Source of the DNA: Pectobacterium atrosepticum
GTDB taxonomy: Bacteria; Pseudomonadota; Gammaproteobacteria; Enterobacterales; Enterobacteriaceae
Direction: 5' to 3'
Length of the DNA stretch: 64,000 nt
Assembly: GCA_019056595.1 (NCBI GenBank)
Contig: CP036163.1
Location: 496,001 to 560,000, forward strand
Under the pieces are notes generated by a model. It had not been told where the DNA came from. It did not search any database and was given only the letters and a program-made list of their open reading frames with translations. Shown in pieces: positions 18,571-27,820 of the stretch (position 1 is its first letter; every line of letters starts with the position of its first letter). The translations under genes and the position numbers were made by a program.

Positions 18571-19077
18571 TTATTTGTTTTTCTCCCACGTACGCAGGCG
18601 TCCGGCCGCATTTTTATAAGGCGCGGCGGTATTGAACTGAATCATTCGACCACGCGTCCACTTGCCGTACCAGCCTTCGCCATAGAGCTGTTCATCGGTA
18701 TAGCGTTCAACCAATGCGATGAGTGCTAATTTATTCGCGGCAAGCAGCGCGATCAGTTCCGCCCAATCGGTAATAGGGGCATAATCCTGATAGAATTTTT
18801 GTGCCAGCAGGCCAAGCTGATTCCATTTATAACCGGCCTCAGGGAAATCAATGGTTTTACCCTGCTCTTCGTCCTCATGCCATTTCAACACCACATTGCC
18901 CCAGCCCAGCAAATACGCCACCAGATTTGCCGGGCTCATCTGCGTCCCCTGCGCATGTCCTGCCATTTCTGGCGAGAACGCTCGCTCTGCAGGCACTGCG
19001 TCAATTTTCTTCATTAATAGCGTGAACTGACTGTTGATCGCCTTAATCAAGGCCTCCTTGCTCTCCGGCACCGCCAT
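18571..19077 (-). CDS. ClbS/DfsB-type (DUF1706) four-helix protein
   Basis: 168 residues, cytoplasmic. MAVPESKEALIKAINSQFTL opens helix 1; LVAYLLGWGNVVLKWHEDE, FPEAGYKWNQLGLLAQKFY and YGKWTRGRMIQFNTAAPYKNA match the conserved WG, P-x-x-GxxWNxLxxLN and YxNAxxRLRxWK patterns of the ClbS/DfsB family. ClbS hydrolyses the colibactin warhead and DfsB-like proteins have other detoxifying roles; no specific substrate can be inferred here. Monocistronic. Confidence 0.8.
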   Translation of the reverse strand: MAVPESKEALIKAINSQFTLLMKKIDAVPAERAFSPEMAGHAQGTQMSPANLVAYLLGWGNVVLKWHEDEEQGKTIDFPEAGYKWNQLGLLAQKFYQDYAPITDWAELIALLAANKLALIALVERYTDEQLYGEGWYGKWTRGRMIQFNTAAPYKNAAGRLRTWEKNK

Positions 19078-19185
19078 CGCATAACCTCACTTTTCTACCA
19101 GACAGCATCAGGTTACTGTCCACATGGCGGCCCGGCGGTGTCATTGCTCACATTTCTAATCATTACTCACGCTGCTAGCCGTTGT

Positions 19186-20166
19186 TCAGCGTTGCGCCAA
19201 CAGCCGGATAGACGCCTCACGCTCACGGGGTGATGTCACGGGCGTATGGATAATGAACTCATCTACGCCAAAGCGCTGATGATAGTTCTCCAGACGCTGA
19301 TGAATATCTTCCGGCGTACCGTAAAGCACATGGCGTGGCTCCTGCTCAATACGGAAATCCGTCACGCCTGCCTGTCGAACGAAATTTTCTGCCTGTTCCT
19401 GACTTCCAACCGTTAGCGGCGGCTTGTTTTCAATATAAACCTTATAGTTATGCTGCGTGCTGGCCAGCGCTTCCGCATCCTCATGACGTTCGGCGGCAAT
19501 CACCGACAGCGATAGCAACGTATGTGCACTGGCTGGCTTCAATTCCCGATAGCTCAAGAGTGATTCTGCCAGCAGCGTTTCGCTGGCGTTAATGAACCCA
19601 GCGAACACGAAATTCCAGCCAAGCGATGCCGCTAATCTCGCACTATCCTGACTGGCCCCTAGCAGAAAGCGCTGTGGCGCATGTTCCGGCAGCGGTGTCG
19701 CATTCAGACGATCGACCGTATCGTCATTGCTACCGAGAAAACGATTGAGCTGATGTAATTTCTCCGTGAAGGCGACCCGCTGCGCTTCACCGATTTCCTG
19801 CTGTAACGCCCGTGTCGCAAGTGGCAACCCGCCCGGCGCTTTACCGATACCCAAATCTACACGTCCGCCTGCCAACGCGCTGATGACATGGAAATTCTCC
19901 GCGACTTTATACGGGCTGTAATGCTGTAACATCACGCCGCCGGAGCCAATGCGCAGCGTTGTCGTATGCGCCAACAGCCAGGTGATCAAGACCTCGGGAG
20001 ACGACCCCGCCAGCTCATCGGAATTATGATGTTCGGAAACCCAAAAGCGGTAATAGCCAAGCGCTTCCGCCACTTTCGCCAACGACACGGTTTGTGCCAA
20101 CGCCTGCGCCGCGCTCATTCCTTCGGCGATAGGGCTTTGATCTAATAAACTGAGCTTATATCCCAC
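19186..20166 (-). CDS. LLM-class flavin-dependent oxidoreductase (luciferase-like, YhbW type)
   Basis: 326 residues with a bacterial-luciferase barrel: LSLLDQSPIAEGMSAAQALA, YRFWVSEHHNSDELAGSSPE, LRIGSGGVMLQHYSPYKVAE and GRVDLGIGKAPGG. This is the group-1 LLM signature, with the flavin-phosphate loop around GIGKAPGG. It would use reduced FMN or F420-like flavin to oxidise a small substrate. It is divergently arranged 285 bp from the M20 deacylase, and a second LLM enzyme and an FMN reductase lie 2-4 kb further on, so it may belong to the same sulfur-compound pathway. Confidence 0.8.
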   Translation of the reverse strand: MGYKLSLLDQSPIAEGMSAAQALAQTVSLAKVAEALGYYRFWVSEHHNSDELAGSSPEVLITWLLAHTTTLRIGSGGVMLQHYSPYKVAENFHVISALAGGRVDLGIGKAPGGLPLATRALQQEIGEAQRVAFTEKLHQLNRFLGSNDDTVDRLNATPLPEHAPQRFLLGASQDSARLAASLGWNFVFAGFINASETLLAESLLSYRELKPASAHTLLSLSVIAAERHEDAEALASTQHNYKVYIENKPPLTVGSQEQAENFVRQAGVTDFRIEQEPRHVLYGTPEDIHQRLENYHQRFGVDEFIIHTPVTSPREREASIRLLAQR

Positions 20167-20450
20167 GATGTTTCCTTATTTTCAGCGGCTATCCGTTAGC
20201 ACTATTCATAGTAATAAATAGTCATAACCAAAAAACAGAAATAGCAAAAAAACCGAATAAGAAGAATGTTGCATAACGGTGTTAAAAATAAATATCAATA
20301 ATGAGTTTTGTTAGCAGAAATATTCATAATACATGAATACAAAAAACGCCATCATAAAAAGACATGAAATATAACCAGACGGTATTTATCCATTTAGTTG
20401 CTATCGGCTACCTTTATCATGTTTACATTTTGTTAAGGAGGTGTATTGAT

Positions 20451-21647
20451 ATGGCTGAATCTATCCCCTGTTGTGATACGTCATTTGATCAACAGTTAAT
20501 TAACTGGCGACGGCACTTGCATCAGTACCCAGAATTGTCCAATCAGGAACACCAAACCACCGCGCACATTACCCGCTGGCTACAAGAAAAAGACATCCGC
20601 CTGCTGCCCCTTGCGTTAACCACCGGCGTCGTTGCCGAAATTGGTCACGGCAGCGGTCCGACGATTGCGCTACGCGCTGATATTGATGCGCTGCCGATTG
20701 AAGAACTGGTCGATGTCGGCTTTCGCTCTCAAAATGCAGGCGTCATGCATGCCTGCGGACATGACTTCCACACCGCAGTGATGCTCGGCGCTGCCTGTTT
20801 GCTGAAAAAACGTGAACATGCCTTACCGGGTAAAATCAGGCTGTTTTTCCAACCGGCAGAAGAGGTATCTACCGGAGCTAAACAGATCATTCGTGCGGGG
20901 GCACTCGCCGATGTGGCCGCCATTTTCGGCCTGCACAATGCGCCCGAACTCCCCGCAGGCACCTTCGCCACACGCAGCGGGCAGTTCTATGCCAACGTGG
21001 ATCGCTTCGCCATTCACATTACAGGCAAAGGCGCGCACGCCGCCAAGCCGGAACAGGGTATCGACAGCATCGTCACCGCCTGTAATATCGTCAATGCACT
21101 GCAAACGTTGCCCAGCCGCAGCTTCAGTTCGCTGGAGTCGCTGGTCATCAGCGTCACGCGAATTCAGGGCGGCAACACCTGGAACGTACTACCGCAAACG
21201 GTAGAATTGGAAGGAACGGTTCGTACTTACAATGCCGCGATTCGTGCAGAAATACCGGAGCGTATTGAACAACTGATCGGCGGAATTGCCCTTGCTTTGG
21301 GCGCAAAAGCGGAACTCAAATGGTATCCCGGCCCGCCAGCGGTCGTGAATACCAGCGAATGGGCCGATTTCAGCAAACAAATTGCCCGAGACGCAGGTTA
21401 TCAGGTAGAAAATGCCGAACTGCAAATGAGCGGCGAGGACTTTGCCCTTTACCTTCAGGAAGTGCCGGGCACGTTCGTCAGCATTGGCTCAAACAGCGAA
21501 TTTGGCCTGCATCACCCTCAGTTCAACCCAGATGAAAGCGCGATTGCGCCTGCATCACGCTACTTTGCACAGCTAGCGGAAGCCGCACTGCATCGCTTGC
21601 GCACCACGAAAGTTACACCACCACAGGCAGTCCTGTCCTCATCGTGA
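20451..21647 (+). CDS. M20 amidohydrolase, N-acyl-amino-acid deacylase
   Basis: 398 residues from ATG 20451, chosen for its AAGGAGG at 20436-20442. LHQYPELSNQEHQTT, IALRADIDALPI, VMHACGHDFHTAVMLGAA (metal ligands), FFQPAEEVSTGAK with the catalytic Glu pair, GKGAHAAKPEQGIDSI and LQMSGEDFALYLQEVPG are the HipO/AmaA/SndB signatures. It hydrolyses N-acylated amino acids in the cytoplasm. Near a GNAT acetyltransferase and an LLM monooxygenase it is the natural deacetylation step of an S-substituted N-acetylcysteine route, as with YxeP/SndB of B. subtilis (inference). Confidence 0.85.
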   Translation: MAESIPCCDTSFDQQLINWRRHLHQYPELSNQEHQTTAHITRWLQEKDIRLLPLALTTGVVAEIGHGSGPTIALRADIDALPIEELVDVGFRSQNAGVMHACGHDFHTAVMLGAACLLKKREHALPGKIRLFFQPAEEVSTGAKQIIRAGALADVAAIFGLHNAPELPAGTFATRSGQFYANVDRFAIHITGKGAHAAKPEQGIDSIVTACNIVNALQTLPSRSFSSLESLVISVTRIQGGNTWNVLPQTVELEGTVRTYNAAIRAEIPERIEQLIGGIALALGAKAELKWYPGPPAVVNTSEWADFSKQIARDAGYQVENAELQMSGEDFALYLQEVPGTFVSIGSNSEFGLHHPQFNPDESAIAPASRYFAQLAEAALHRLRTTKVTPPQAVLSSS

Positions 21648-21660
21648 TCGTTGACTTATA

Positions 21661-21694
21661 AAAATCCCTCCGTCCGGTCAATCCGGCGGAGGGG
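21661..21694 (-). terminator. terminator facing the flavin reductase gene
   Basis: Stem CCCTCCG (21667-21673)/CGGAGGG (21688-21694) with additional internal pairing; on the minus strand it is followed by TTTTT. Between convergent genes, so it may also stop the deacylase transcript. Confidence 0.7.
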
Positions 21695-21921
21695 ACTCCC
21701 TCAATAATTCGCGTTAGAAAGAGAGCAAAAACCCTATTTTCAGAACGAAAACGGGGGTAATGGAATAGAAGAGTAAAGCGTCCGCGCCAAGGATGGCGCG
21801 GCTCGAGCTTACAAGGACGTACTTGCAGCGTCTTTACGATCTATCCATTACCACCGCTCGACGCACTTTGTCTGCAACATCAACTCATATAGATGGCTTA
21901 ACATATAGTCGATGAATTTCA

Positions 21922-22467
21922 TTACCCGCGAACAGCGTGATAACCACGGGAAAAATACACCAGACCATCGGTACTTTCGCCCTGCTTAATCGCTAACACT
22001 CTGCAAATAAAGATATCGTGCGTCGCCGCGCTCACCACTTCCTCAACCCGGCAGTCAAATGCAACCAGCGCATCTTGCAACACCGGTGAACCCGTGTGTA
22101 ACACGCCCCACTTCGCCGCAGCAAACCGTTCTTCCGTAGACGACCGACTCCCAAACAGCGACGACAGCGCTTCATGATGTGCCGCCAACGTATTAACGCA
22201 TAAATGTTCATTCACCTGAAACGTGGGATACACCGATGAACCACGATTCAGACACACCAGCAGCGTGCCGGGCGTGTCGCTAACGCTTGATACAGCCGAC
22301 GCGGTAAACCCAGCCTTACCTGCCGGACCATCGGTGGTAACGATATTAACCGCCGCGCTCAACTTTGCCATTGCATCGCGAAACGCCTGCCGGTCAACGG
22401 CGCTAACCGCCGCAGAGGGAACGGCGTCATTCACGGTTACGCGTCGTTCAGCTGTCAAATCAGACAT
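21922..22467 (-). CDS. FMN-dependent flavin reductase (RutF/HpaC-like)
   Basis: 181 residues. Residues 1-25 are a loose N-terminal extension; the flavin-reductase split barrel then runs through [48 protein letters not shown] and [17 protein letters not shown], ending [12 protein letters not shown]. It supplies reduced FMN to the two-component monooxygenases. Its divergent position 300 bp from the NtaA-type monooxygenase gene strongly suggests it serves that enzyme. Confidence 0.85.
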   Translation of the reverse strand: MSDLTAERRVTVNDAVPSAAVSAVDRQAFRDAMAKLSAAVNIVTTDGPAGKAGFTASAVSSVSDTPGTLLVCLNRGSSVYPTFQVNEHLCVNTLAAHHEALSSLFGSRSSTEERFAAAKWGVLHTGSPVLQDALVAFDCRVEEVVSAATHDIFICRVLAIKQGESTDGLVYFSRGYHAVRG

Positions 22468-22768
22468 TACATTCTTCCTTTAGATACGGCGAGAGACATG
22501 GCTATTAACATCATACTAACAAAATAAGCCGCGCCATCATCTGAAATTTTTGAATTTCATTATCCATTTTTGTTGTTTTACATCACACCTCGCCTCATCA
22601 ATAGTGAAAACACGCTATTAACGTCCCATTAACCTTTCATTGAATGCGTGAATGCCTATTAATGGCTTATTTATTGACAGCCGATTTTATTGATGGACTG
22701 TGTTCACTTTCATGGAAGTTAGCTCAATTAATAACAAGCACATTCAATTAATAACAAGGTTTATAATA
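22468..22768. promoter_or_regulatory. divergent promoter region, flavin reductase / monooxygenase
   Basis: About 300 bp, AT-rich, between two start codons facing away from each other. Repeated ATTAA-type segments (CTATTAACGTCCCATTAACC, CTATTAATGGC) occur at 22613-22668. These could be regulator sites, for example for a CysB/Cbl-like activator, but no consensus is clear enough to name. Confidence 0.35.
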
Positions 22769-24097
22769 ATGAGTAAAAAACAAACATCCTCAAATCGACA
22801 ATTAAGACTAGGTTTAATATTACAAGGTGCGGCGGGAAATATGTCCGCGTGGCGACATAAAAACGTCGTACCGGATGCCAGCATTAATTTTGGTTTTGTG
22901 CTAGATGCGGTGAAGAAAGCCGAACTGGGCAAGTTTGATTTTGTCTTCGTGGCAGATGGTCTGTATATCAATGAAAAATCTATCCCACATTTTCTCAACC
23001 GTTTTGAGCCGTTGACGCTACTGTCCGCACTGGCTACCGTCACCAGCCATATTGGCCTGGTCGGCACACTCTCGACGTCGTATTCCGAACCCTTTACCAC
23101 CGCCCGACAGTTCGCCAGCCTCGACCATCTCAGCAACGGTCGCGCGGGCTGGAACGTGGTGACATCGCCATTAGAAGGATCGGCGAAAAATTTTTCCCGT
23201 GAGCAGCACCCAGAACACGCGCTGCGCTACCGTATTGCCGATGAATTCCTTCAGGTAACAAAAGGCCTGTGGGATTCCTGGGAAGACGACGCCTTTATTC
23301 GTGACAAATCAAGCGGGCAGTTCTTCGACCCTGAGAAGCTGCACACGCCGAATCATCAAGGGGAATTCTTCTCGGTACAGGGCCCGCTGAATATTGGCCG
23401 CTCTGCGCAGGGTCGCCCAATTGTGTTTCAGGCTGGCGCGTCTGAGGACGGGCAAAAGCTTGCCGCCAAACACGCCGATGCCATCTTCACCCATCAACAC
23501 ACGCTGGAAGACTCGCAGCGTTATTACCGCGAGGTGAAGCAGAAGCTGGAAGAAAACGGTCGCCACGCCGATCAGCTGCACGTCTTCCAAGGCGTCAGCG
23601 TGATTGTCGGCAACGATGCAGAAGACGTCGAGCGCCAGTATCAGGAAACTGCACAGCTGGTCACGATTAAGGACGCGCTAAATTATCTGGGCCGCTACTT
23701 TGAGCACTATGACTTCTCACAGCATCCGCTGGATGAGCCCTTCCCCGATATCGGCGAACTGGGGAAAAACAGCTTCCGCAGCACCACCGATGAAATCAAA
23801 CGCAACGCGCAGGAAAAAGGCTTAACGCTGCGACAAGTCGCGCTGGAAGCGGCGTCACCCCGCCCGGTATTCAGCGGCACGCCCGAGCAGGTGGCGGATG
23901 GCTTACAGCTCTGGTTTGAGAATGGTGCGGCAGACGGCTTCATTATTCAGGGCGGCACGCCAGATACGCTCAACCACTTTGTCGATCGCGTCGTCCCACT
24001 GCTGCAACAGCGCGGATTATTCCGTCAGGAATATCCCGGCTACACGCTGCGGGAAAATCTGGCGCTGGACTATCCGGTGAATCAATTCACGCGCTAA
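22769..24097 (+). CDS. LLM monooxygenase, NtaA/SnaA/DszA family
   Basis: 442 residues from ATG 22769 (AAGG 10 nt upstream); 69 earlier bases in frame lack a ribosome site. [54 protein letters not shown] and [23 protein letters not shown]-type elements define the NtaA/SnaA/DszA branch, which oxidises amines and sulfur compounds with FMNH2. [20 protein letters not shown] is the conserved flavin loop. It heads the plus-strand operon with the ABC importer and GNAT gene. By analogy with B. subtilis YxeK/YtnJ it may cleave the C-S bond of an S-substituted N-acetylcysteine. Confidence 0.85.
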   Translation: MSKKQTSSNRQLRLGLILQGAAGNMSAWRHKNVVPDASINFGFVLDAVKKAELGKFDFVFVADGLYINEKSIPHFLNRFEPLTLLSALATVTSHIGLVGTLSTSYSEPFTTARQFASLDHLSNGRAGWNVVTSPLEGSAKNFSREQHPEHALRYRIADEFLQVTKGLWDSWEDDAFIRDKSSGQFFDPEKLHTPNHQGEFFSVQGPLNIGRSAQGRPIVFQAGASEDGQKLAAKHADAIFTHQHTLEDSQRYYREVKQKLEENGRHADQLHVFQGVSVIVGNDAEDVERQYQETAQLVTIKDALNYLGRYFEHYDFSQHPLDEPFPDIGELGKNSFRSTTDEIKRNAQEKGLTLRQVALEAASPRPVFSGTPEQVADGLQLWFENGAADGFIIQGGTPDTLNHFVDRVVPLLQQRGLFRQEYPGYTLRENLALDYPVNQFTR

Positions 24098-24119
24098 TTC
24101 GCGCAACAGGAGATTCACC

Positions 24120-25055
24120 GTGAAGCATCCCAATTTTATCACTGTAACCGGTCTGGCTACGCTACTGAGCGCCACGCTGGCAGCAAACGTGCAGGCACAA
24201 GACGCGGGATTCGTCAGCCGTATCGATCTCAAGGCCAATCAGGTTCCCATTCGTACTGATAAAAACGCCGAGGCTATCGCGCAAATCCCGGCTAATTTCA
24301 AATTCGTTACGCCGGGTAAACTGACGATTGCCGTTTCGGCGCTCAGTTCACCACCGCTGTCTCTGCTGGCTGACGACAACAAAACAATTGTCGGCAGCGA
24401 TGCCGACATCGCACGGCTAGTGGCGGACAGTCTCGGGCTGGATCTGAAACTGGTGCCTGCCTCTTGGGAAGATTGGCCGCTGGGCATTACGGCGGGGAAA
24501 TACGATGCCGCTATTTTTAATATCGCCGTAACGAAGCTGCGCAAAGAGAAGTTCGATTTCGCCACCTACCGCATTGATACGCTGGGTTTCTACGTGAAAT
24601 CGACCAGCAAAATTACCGCAATCAACAAACCGGAAGACGTGGCGGGCCTGAAAGTGATTGTCGGCTCCGGCACCAATCAGGAAAACATTCTGCTGGGCTG
24701 GGATCGGCAAAACCACGCTAACGGCCTCGCCCCCGAACAGCCTGTCTACGTTACCGACGATGCCGCCGCCAATTTGAGCATCCAGTCCGGGCGTGTCGAT
24801 GCGTTTTTCGGTCCGCACTCCATCGGCGCTTATAAAGCGGCGTTAACAGGCAAAACGCGCATGGTAGGCAAAGGCCCGACTGTCGCTTATGTCGCGGTCA
24901 CCACGCAAAAAGGTAACGGTTTGGCGCAGCCAATCAGCACCGCCATCAATGGCGCGATCCACAACGGTAGCTATGCGCAGGTGCTGGATCGCTGGGGTGA
25001 AGACGATGAAAAGATCACACAGTCCGTGGTGAATCCGCCGGGTATCGGCGATTAA
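24120..25055 (+). CDS. amino-acid-type ABC transporter substrate-binding protein 1
   Basis: 311 residues with a GTG start at 24120 (AGGAGA upstream) and a signal peptide ending at VQA. The SBP family 3 fold shows in GKLTIAVSALSSPPLSLLAD, GSDADIARLVADSLGLDLKL, WPLGITAGKYDAAIFNIAVT, RKEKFDFATYRIDTLGFYV and GLKVIVGSGTNQENILLGWD. It captures a polar amino-acid-like ligand in the periplasm. It is about two-thirds identical to the next gene. It follows the monooxygenase by 22 bp. Confidence 0.88.
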   Translation: MKHPNFITVTGLATLLSATLAANVQAQDAGFVSRIDLKANQVPIRTDKNAEAIAQIPANFKFVTPGKLTIAVSALSSPPLSLLADDNKTIVGSDADIARLVADSLGLDLKLVPASWEDWPLGITAGKYDAAIFNIAVTKLRKEKFDFATYRIDTLGFYVKSTSKITAINKPEDVAGLKVIVGSGTNQENILLGWDRQNHANGLAPEQPVYVTDDAAANLSIQSGRVDAFFGPHSIGAYKAALTGKTRMVGKGPTVAYVAVTTQKGNGLAQPISTAINGAIHNGSYAQVLDRWGEDDEKITQSVVNPPGIGD

Positions 25056-25060
25056 TAAAA

Positions 25061-25110
25061 GTGACACGTTCTTTAAAGTGACACGTTCTTTAAAGTGACA
25101 TGTTCTTAAA
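25061..25110 (+). repeat. three 16-17 bp direct repeats between the paralogous binding-protein genes
   Basis: GTGACACGTTCTTTAAA occurs twice (25061-25077, 25078-25094), then GTGACATGTTCTTAAA (25095-25110), followed by a further GTGAC. It lies just after the first binding-protein stop and 40 bp before the second start. Possibly slippage products or a regulatory/processing element. Confidence 0.85.
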
Positions 25111-25150
25111 AGTGACGGCGTCACCATAACAACCTGCAAGGGAAAGACAA

Positions 25151-26134
25151 ATGCAAAAACAGATCGCCTACATCATCGCACATTCGGCCGCGACACCTCG
25201 CGTGCTTCCCTCGCTTCTGACAAGGCTACTGACGGGATCGCTGCTGCTCGGCACGCTGTCCGTAACGACTATCGCGCAGGCGGCTATCGACCTGAAAACC
25301 AATCAGCAACCGATCCATGCGCCGAAGAATGTGGACGCTATCGCACAGATTCCGGCTGATTTTAAATTTGTCACGCCGGGTAAATTCACCGTCGCGATTG
25401 CCACATTGGGATCGTCACCCCCGCTGGCCTTTCTGGCTGACGACAACAAAACTGTAGTGGGCAGCGAACCGGATATTGCCCGACTGGTAGCAGACAGCCT
25501 TGGTCTGGAACTAAACATCGTTCCCACCTCATGGGAAGACTGGCCACTCGGCGTAGCCTCCGGCAAATATGATGCCGCCATTATCAATATTACCGTCACC
25601 AAAGAACGTAAAGAAAAGTTCGATTTCGCCACTTATCGCATCGACTCACTCGGCTTCTATGTGAAATCCACCAGTAAAATTCAGTCCATCAAGGAAGCGA
25701 AAGACATTGCTGGATTGAAAATTATCGTCGGCTCCGGCACCAATCAGGAAGCCGTGCTGCTGGCGTGGGATAAACAGAATCGCGCTAACGGCCTACCCGC
25801 CTTTCAGCCCATTTATGTCACGGACGATGCTGCGGCCAACCTGAGCCTGCAATCCGGTCGTTCTGATGCCTATTTCGGTCCAAACGTGATCGGCGCCTAC
25901 AAGGCAGAGCTAACTGGAAAGGTTAAGCATGTCGGCACGGTAAACGGCGGTTACCCCAACGTTGCACATATCGCGGTCACCACGCGCAAAAGCAGCGGAT
26001 TGGTACAGCCGATTAATACGGCGTTGAACGGTGTGATTAAAAGCGGTGAATACGACAAAGTGCTGAGCCGCTGGGGAGAAAGCATTGGGCGTATCGAGCG
26101 TTCAGAAATCAATCCGCCGGGACTGGGCGATTAA
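25151..26134 (+). CDS. amino-acid-type ABC transporter substrate-binding protein 2
   Basis: 327 residues with a longer N-terminal region and signal peptide (LLTGSLLLGTLSVTTIAQAA). The mature part parallels binding protein 1 block by block: FVTPGKFTVAIATLGSSPPL, GSEPDIARLVADSLGLELNI, WPLGVASGKYDAAIINITVT, GLKIIVGSGTNQEAVLLAWD. It differs near residue 260 by an extra VNGGYPN, so ligand range may differ. The pair probably shares the one permease and ATPase encoded downstream, like TcyJ/TcyK of the B. subtilis ytm operon. Confidence 0.88.
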   Translation: MQKQIAYIIAHSAATPRVLPSLLTRLLTGSLLLGTLSVTTIAQAAIDLKTNQQPIHAPKNVDAIAQIPADFKFVTPGKFTVAIATLGSSPPLAFLADDNKTVVGSEPDIARLVADSLGLELNIVPTSWEDWPLGVASGKYDAAIINITVTKERKEKFDFATYRIDSLGFYVKSTSKIQSIKEAKDIAGLKIIVGSGTNQEAVLLAWDKQNRANGLPAFQPIYVTDDAAANLSLQSGRSDAYFGPNVIGAYKAELTGKVKHVGTVNGGYPNVAHIAVTTRKSSGLVQPINTALNGVIKSGEYDKVLSRWGESIGRIERSEINPPGLGD

Positions 26135-26221
26135 TCCCGCTTTATGGCTATCGCGACGCTATAAGCGAAACGCAATAGTTACCGATAGCCCGCGTATCCC
26201 CTAATGAATCAGGAGCATGCA

Positions 26222-26776
26222 ATGTCCGACGATATCTTCATTGTTACCCAGCCCGAGGATCCTATCGTGGCCCCTATTATCGACGGCCTGTTCGCGGAAT
26301 ATGAGCAGCGTTATGGTGATTTTTTCGGTGAGCGGGAAAGCGACCCACCGGGAATCTACCAGCAGCCGCACGGCATTTTTATTGCGCTGCTGCGTCAAGG
26401 TATCCCCATCGCCACGGGGGCGTTTAAACGCTACGACAGCACTACCGCCGAGATTAAACGGGTATGGACGGATAATTCACTGCGCCGTCAGGGGCTCGCG
26501 GGGAAAGTGATGCATGAGCTGGAGCAACACGCTCGACGATCAGGCTATCTGCATTTTTTCCTGACCACCGGTTTCCGTCAACCTGAAGCGGTGCGCTTAT
26601 ACCTGAGCCACGGTTATACCCCTCAGTTCGATACCACCATCGATCCGGTGACCTATAGCCTCCCACCTTACGACGGGCGTTTACCGTTTAAGAAAGCGCT
26701 GTTCGAAACGGCGACACCACGGGTTACGCGGCAAACGGAAGTCGATCTTATCACCCGCCATTTGAAAGTGTGTTGA
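26222..26776 (+). CDS. GNAT-family N-acetyltransferase
   Basis: 184 residues from ATG 26222; an ATG at 26204 is in frame but less well spaced from AGGAG at 26210-26214. The GNAT core is clear: ATGAFKRYDSTTAEIKRVWT (strand 4), DNSLRRQGLAGKVMHELEQH with the Q/RxxGxG/A acetyl-CoA loop, and TTGFRQPEAVRLYLSHGY (motif B). The C-terminal ~45 residues are an extension. In an operon with a monooxygenase and importer it probably N-acetylates the imported S-substituted cysteine, the role of YxeL/SnaB (inference). Confidence 0.85.
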   Translation: MSDDIFIVTQPEDPIVAPIIDGLFAEYEQRYGDFFGERESDPPGIYQQPHGIFIALLRQGIPIATGAFKRYDSTTAEIKRVWTDNSLRRQGLAGKVMHELEQHARRSGYLHFFLTTGFRQPEAVRLYLSHGYTPQFDTTIDPVTYSLPPYDGRLPFKKALFETATPRVTRQTEVDLITRHLKVC

Positions 26777-26842
26777 CCCTTACGCACCAGTAACAACCCT
26801 ATGCGCTAACCACAAAACGACATTTTTCAGCATCACATTCAA

Positions 26843-27799
26843 ATGGTATCGATCATGACGCAATCTCTCCAAACATCGTCTCAGCAGCCACCGCTGAGTC
26901 AGGCGCAGGAACCACCGTTGAACATTGTTCCGGCGCGTTATCCTTTTCGTTTTGCCGGTGCACTGTTTTCGCTGTTTATTTTTGCTGGGATTATTCAGTC
27001 AATCGCGCTGAACCCGCGCTGGGAATGGTCAGTCTTTGCCGAGTGGTTTTTTAATCCGGTCATCCTAGCCGGGCTGGGGCAGACGCTGTTGTTGACCGCG
27101 CTGGGTACATTACTCAGCATTTTTCTCGGCACCGCGCTGGCGCTGGCACGGCTTTCACCGTCTTATCTGCTCTCCACCCTGTCGTGGCTGTATATCTGGC
27201 TGTTTCGATCGCTGCCGCTGATTCTGGTGCTGATTATTCTCTACAACTTCTCGTATCTCTATGACGAACTGGCGCTGGGGATTCCGTTCACTTCTATCAT
27301 CTTCCTGCGCTATCCGACGATTGATCTACTGGATCAATTTTCCGTCGCCGTACTTGGCCTGACGCTGGTGCAATCCGCGTATACAGCGGAGATTATTCGC
27401 GGCGGTATTCTTGGCGTGGACGCGGGTCAGTTTGAAGCCTCCGCTGCGCTCGGCCTGCCCGGCGGTCGCCGCACGGTACGCATCATTCTGCCGCAGGCGC
27501 TGCGTTCGATTCTCCCTACCGGTTTTAACGAGATAATTAGCCTCGCTAAAGGTACCTCGATCGTCTACGTGCTGGCGCTGCCAGAGCTGTTTTACACCGT
27601 TCAGGTCATCTACAACCGTACGCAGCAGGTTATTCCGCTGCTGATGGTCGCCACCATCTGGTATCTGTTGATTACCACAGTGCTATCCATCGTCCAATAC
27701 TACGTGGAACGCTATGTGTCCCGCGGGGCGGTGCGTGAAATGCCGCTAACGCCGCGCCAGAGACTCGTCCGTATCCTGACGCGCAAGCGCGCACGTTAA
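26843..27799 (+). CDS. amino-acid ABC transporter permease (HisM/GlnP family)
   Basis: 318 residues. The first ~40 are a hydrophilic extension (SSQQPPLSQAQEPPLN), longer than usual. Then come hydrophobic segments from about 32, the HAAT permease core GLGQTLLLTALGTLLSIFLG, LFRSLPLILVLIILYN, and the EAA loop GQFEASAALGLPGGRRTVRI with LPQALRSILP. ATG 26855 (MTQSLQ) is an alternative start; neither has a strong ribosome site. Only one permease gene is present, so it would act as a homodimer with the ATPase encoded 21 bp downstream. Confidence 0.88.
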   Translation: MVSIMTQSLQTSSQQPPLSQAQEPPLNIVPARYPFRFAGALFSLFIFAGIIQSIALNPRWEWSVFAEWFFNPVILAGLGQTLLLTALGTLLSIFLGTALALARLSPSYLLSTLSWLYIWLFRSLPLILVLIILYNFSYLYDELALGIPFTSIIFLRYPTIDLLDQFSVAVLGLTLVQSAYTAEIIRGGILGVDAGQFEASAALGLPGGRRTVRIILPQALRSILPTGFNEIISLAKGTSIVYVLALPELFYTVQVIYNRTQQVIPLLMVATIWYLLITTVLSIVQYYVERYVSRGAVREMPLTPRQRLVRILTRKRAR

Positions 27800-27820
27800 C
27801 CCCGATTCTGGAGATTCACC

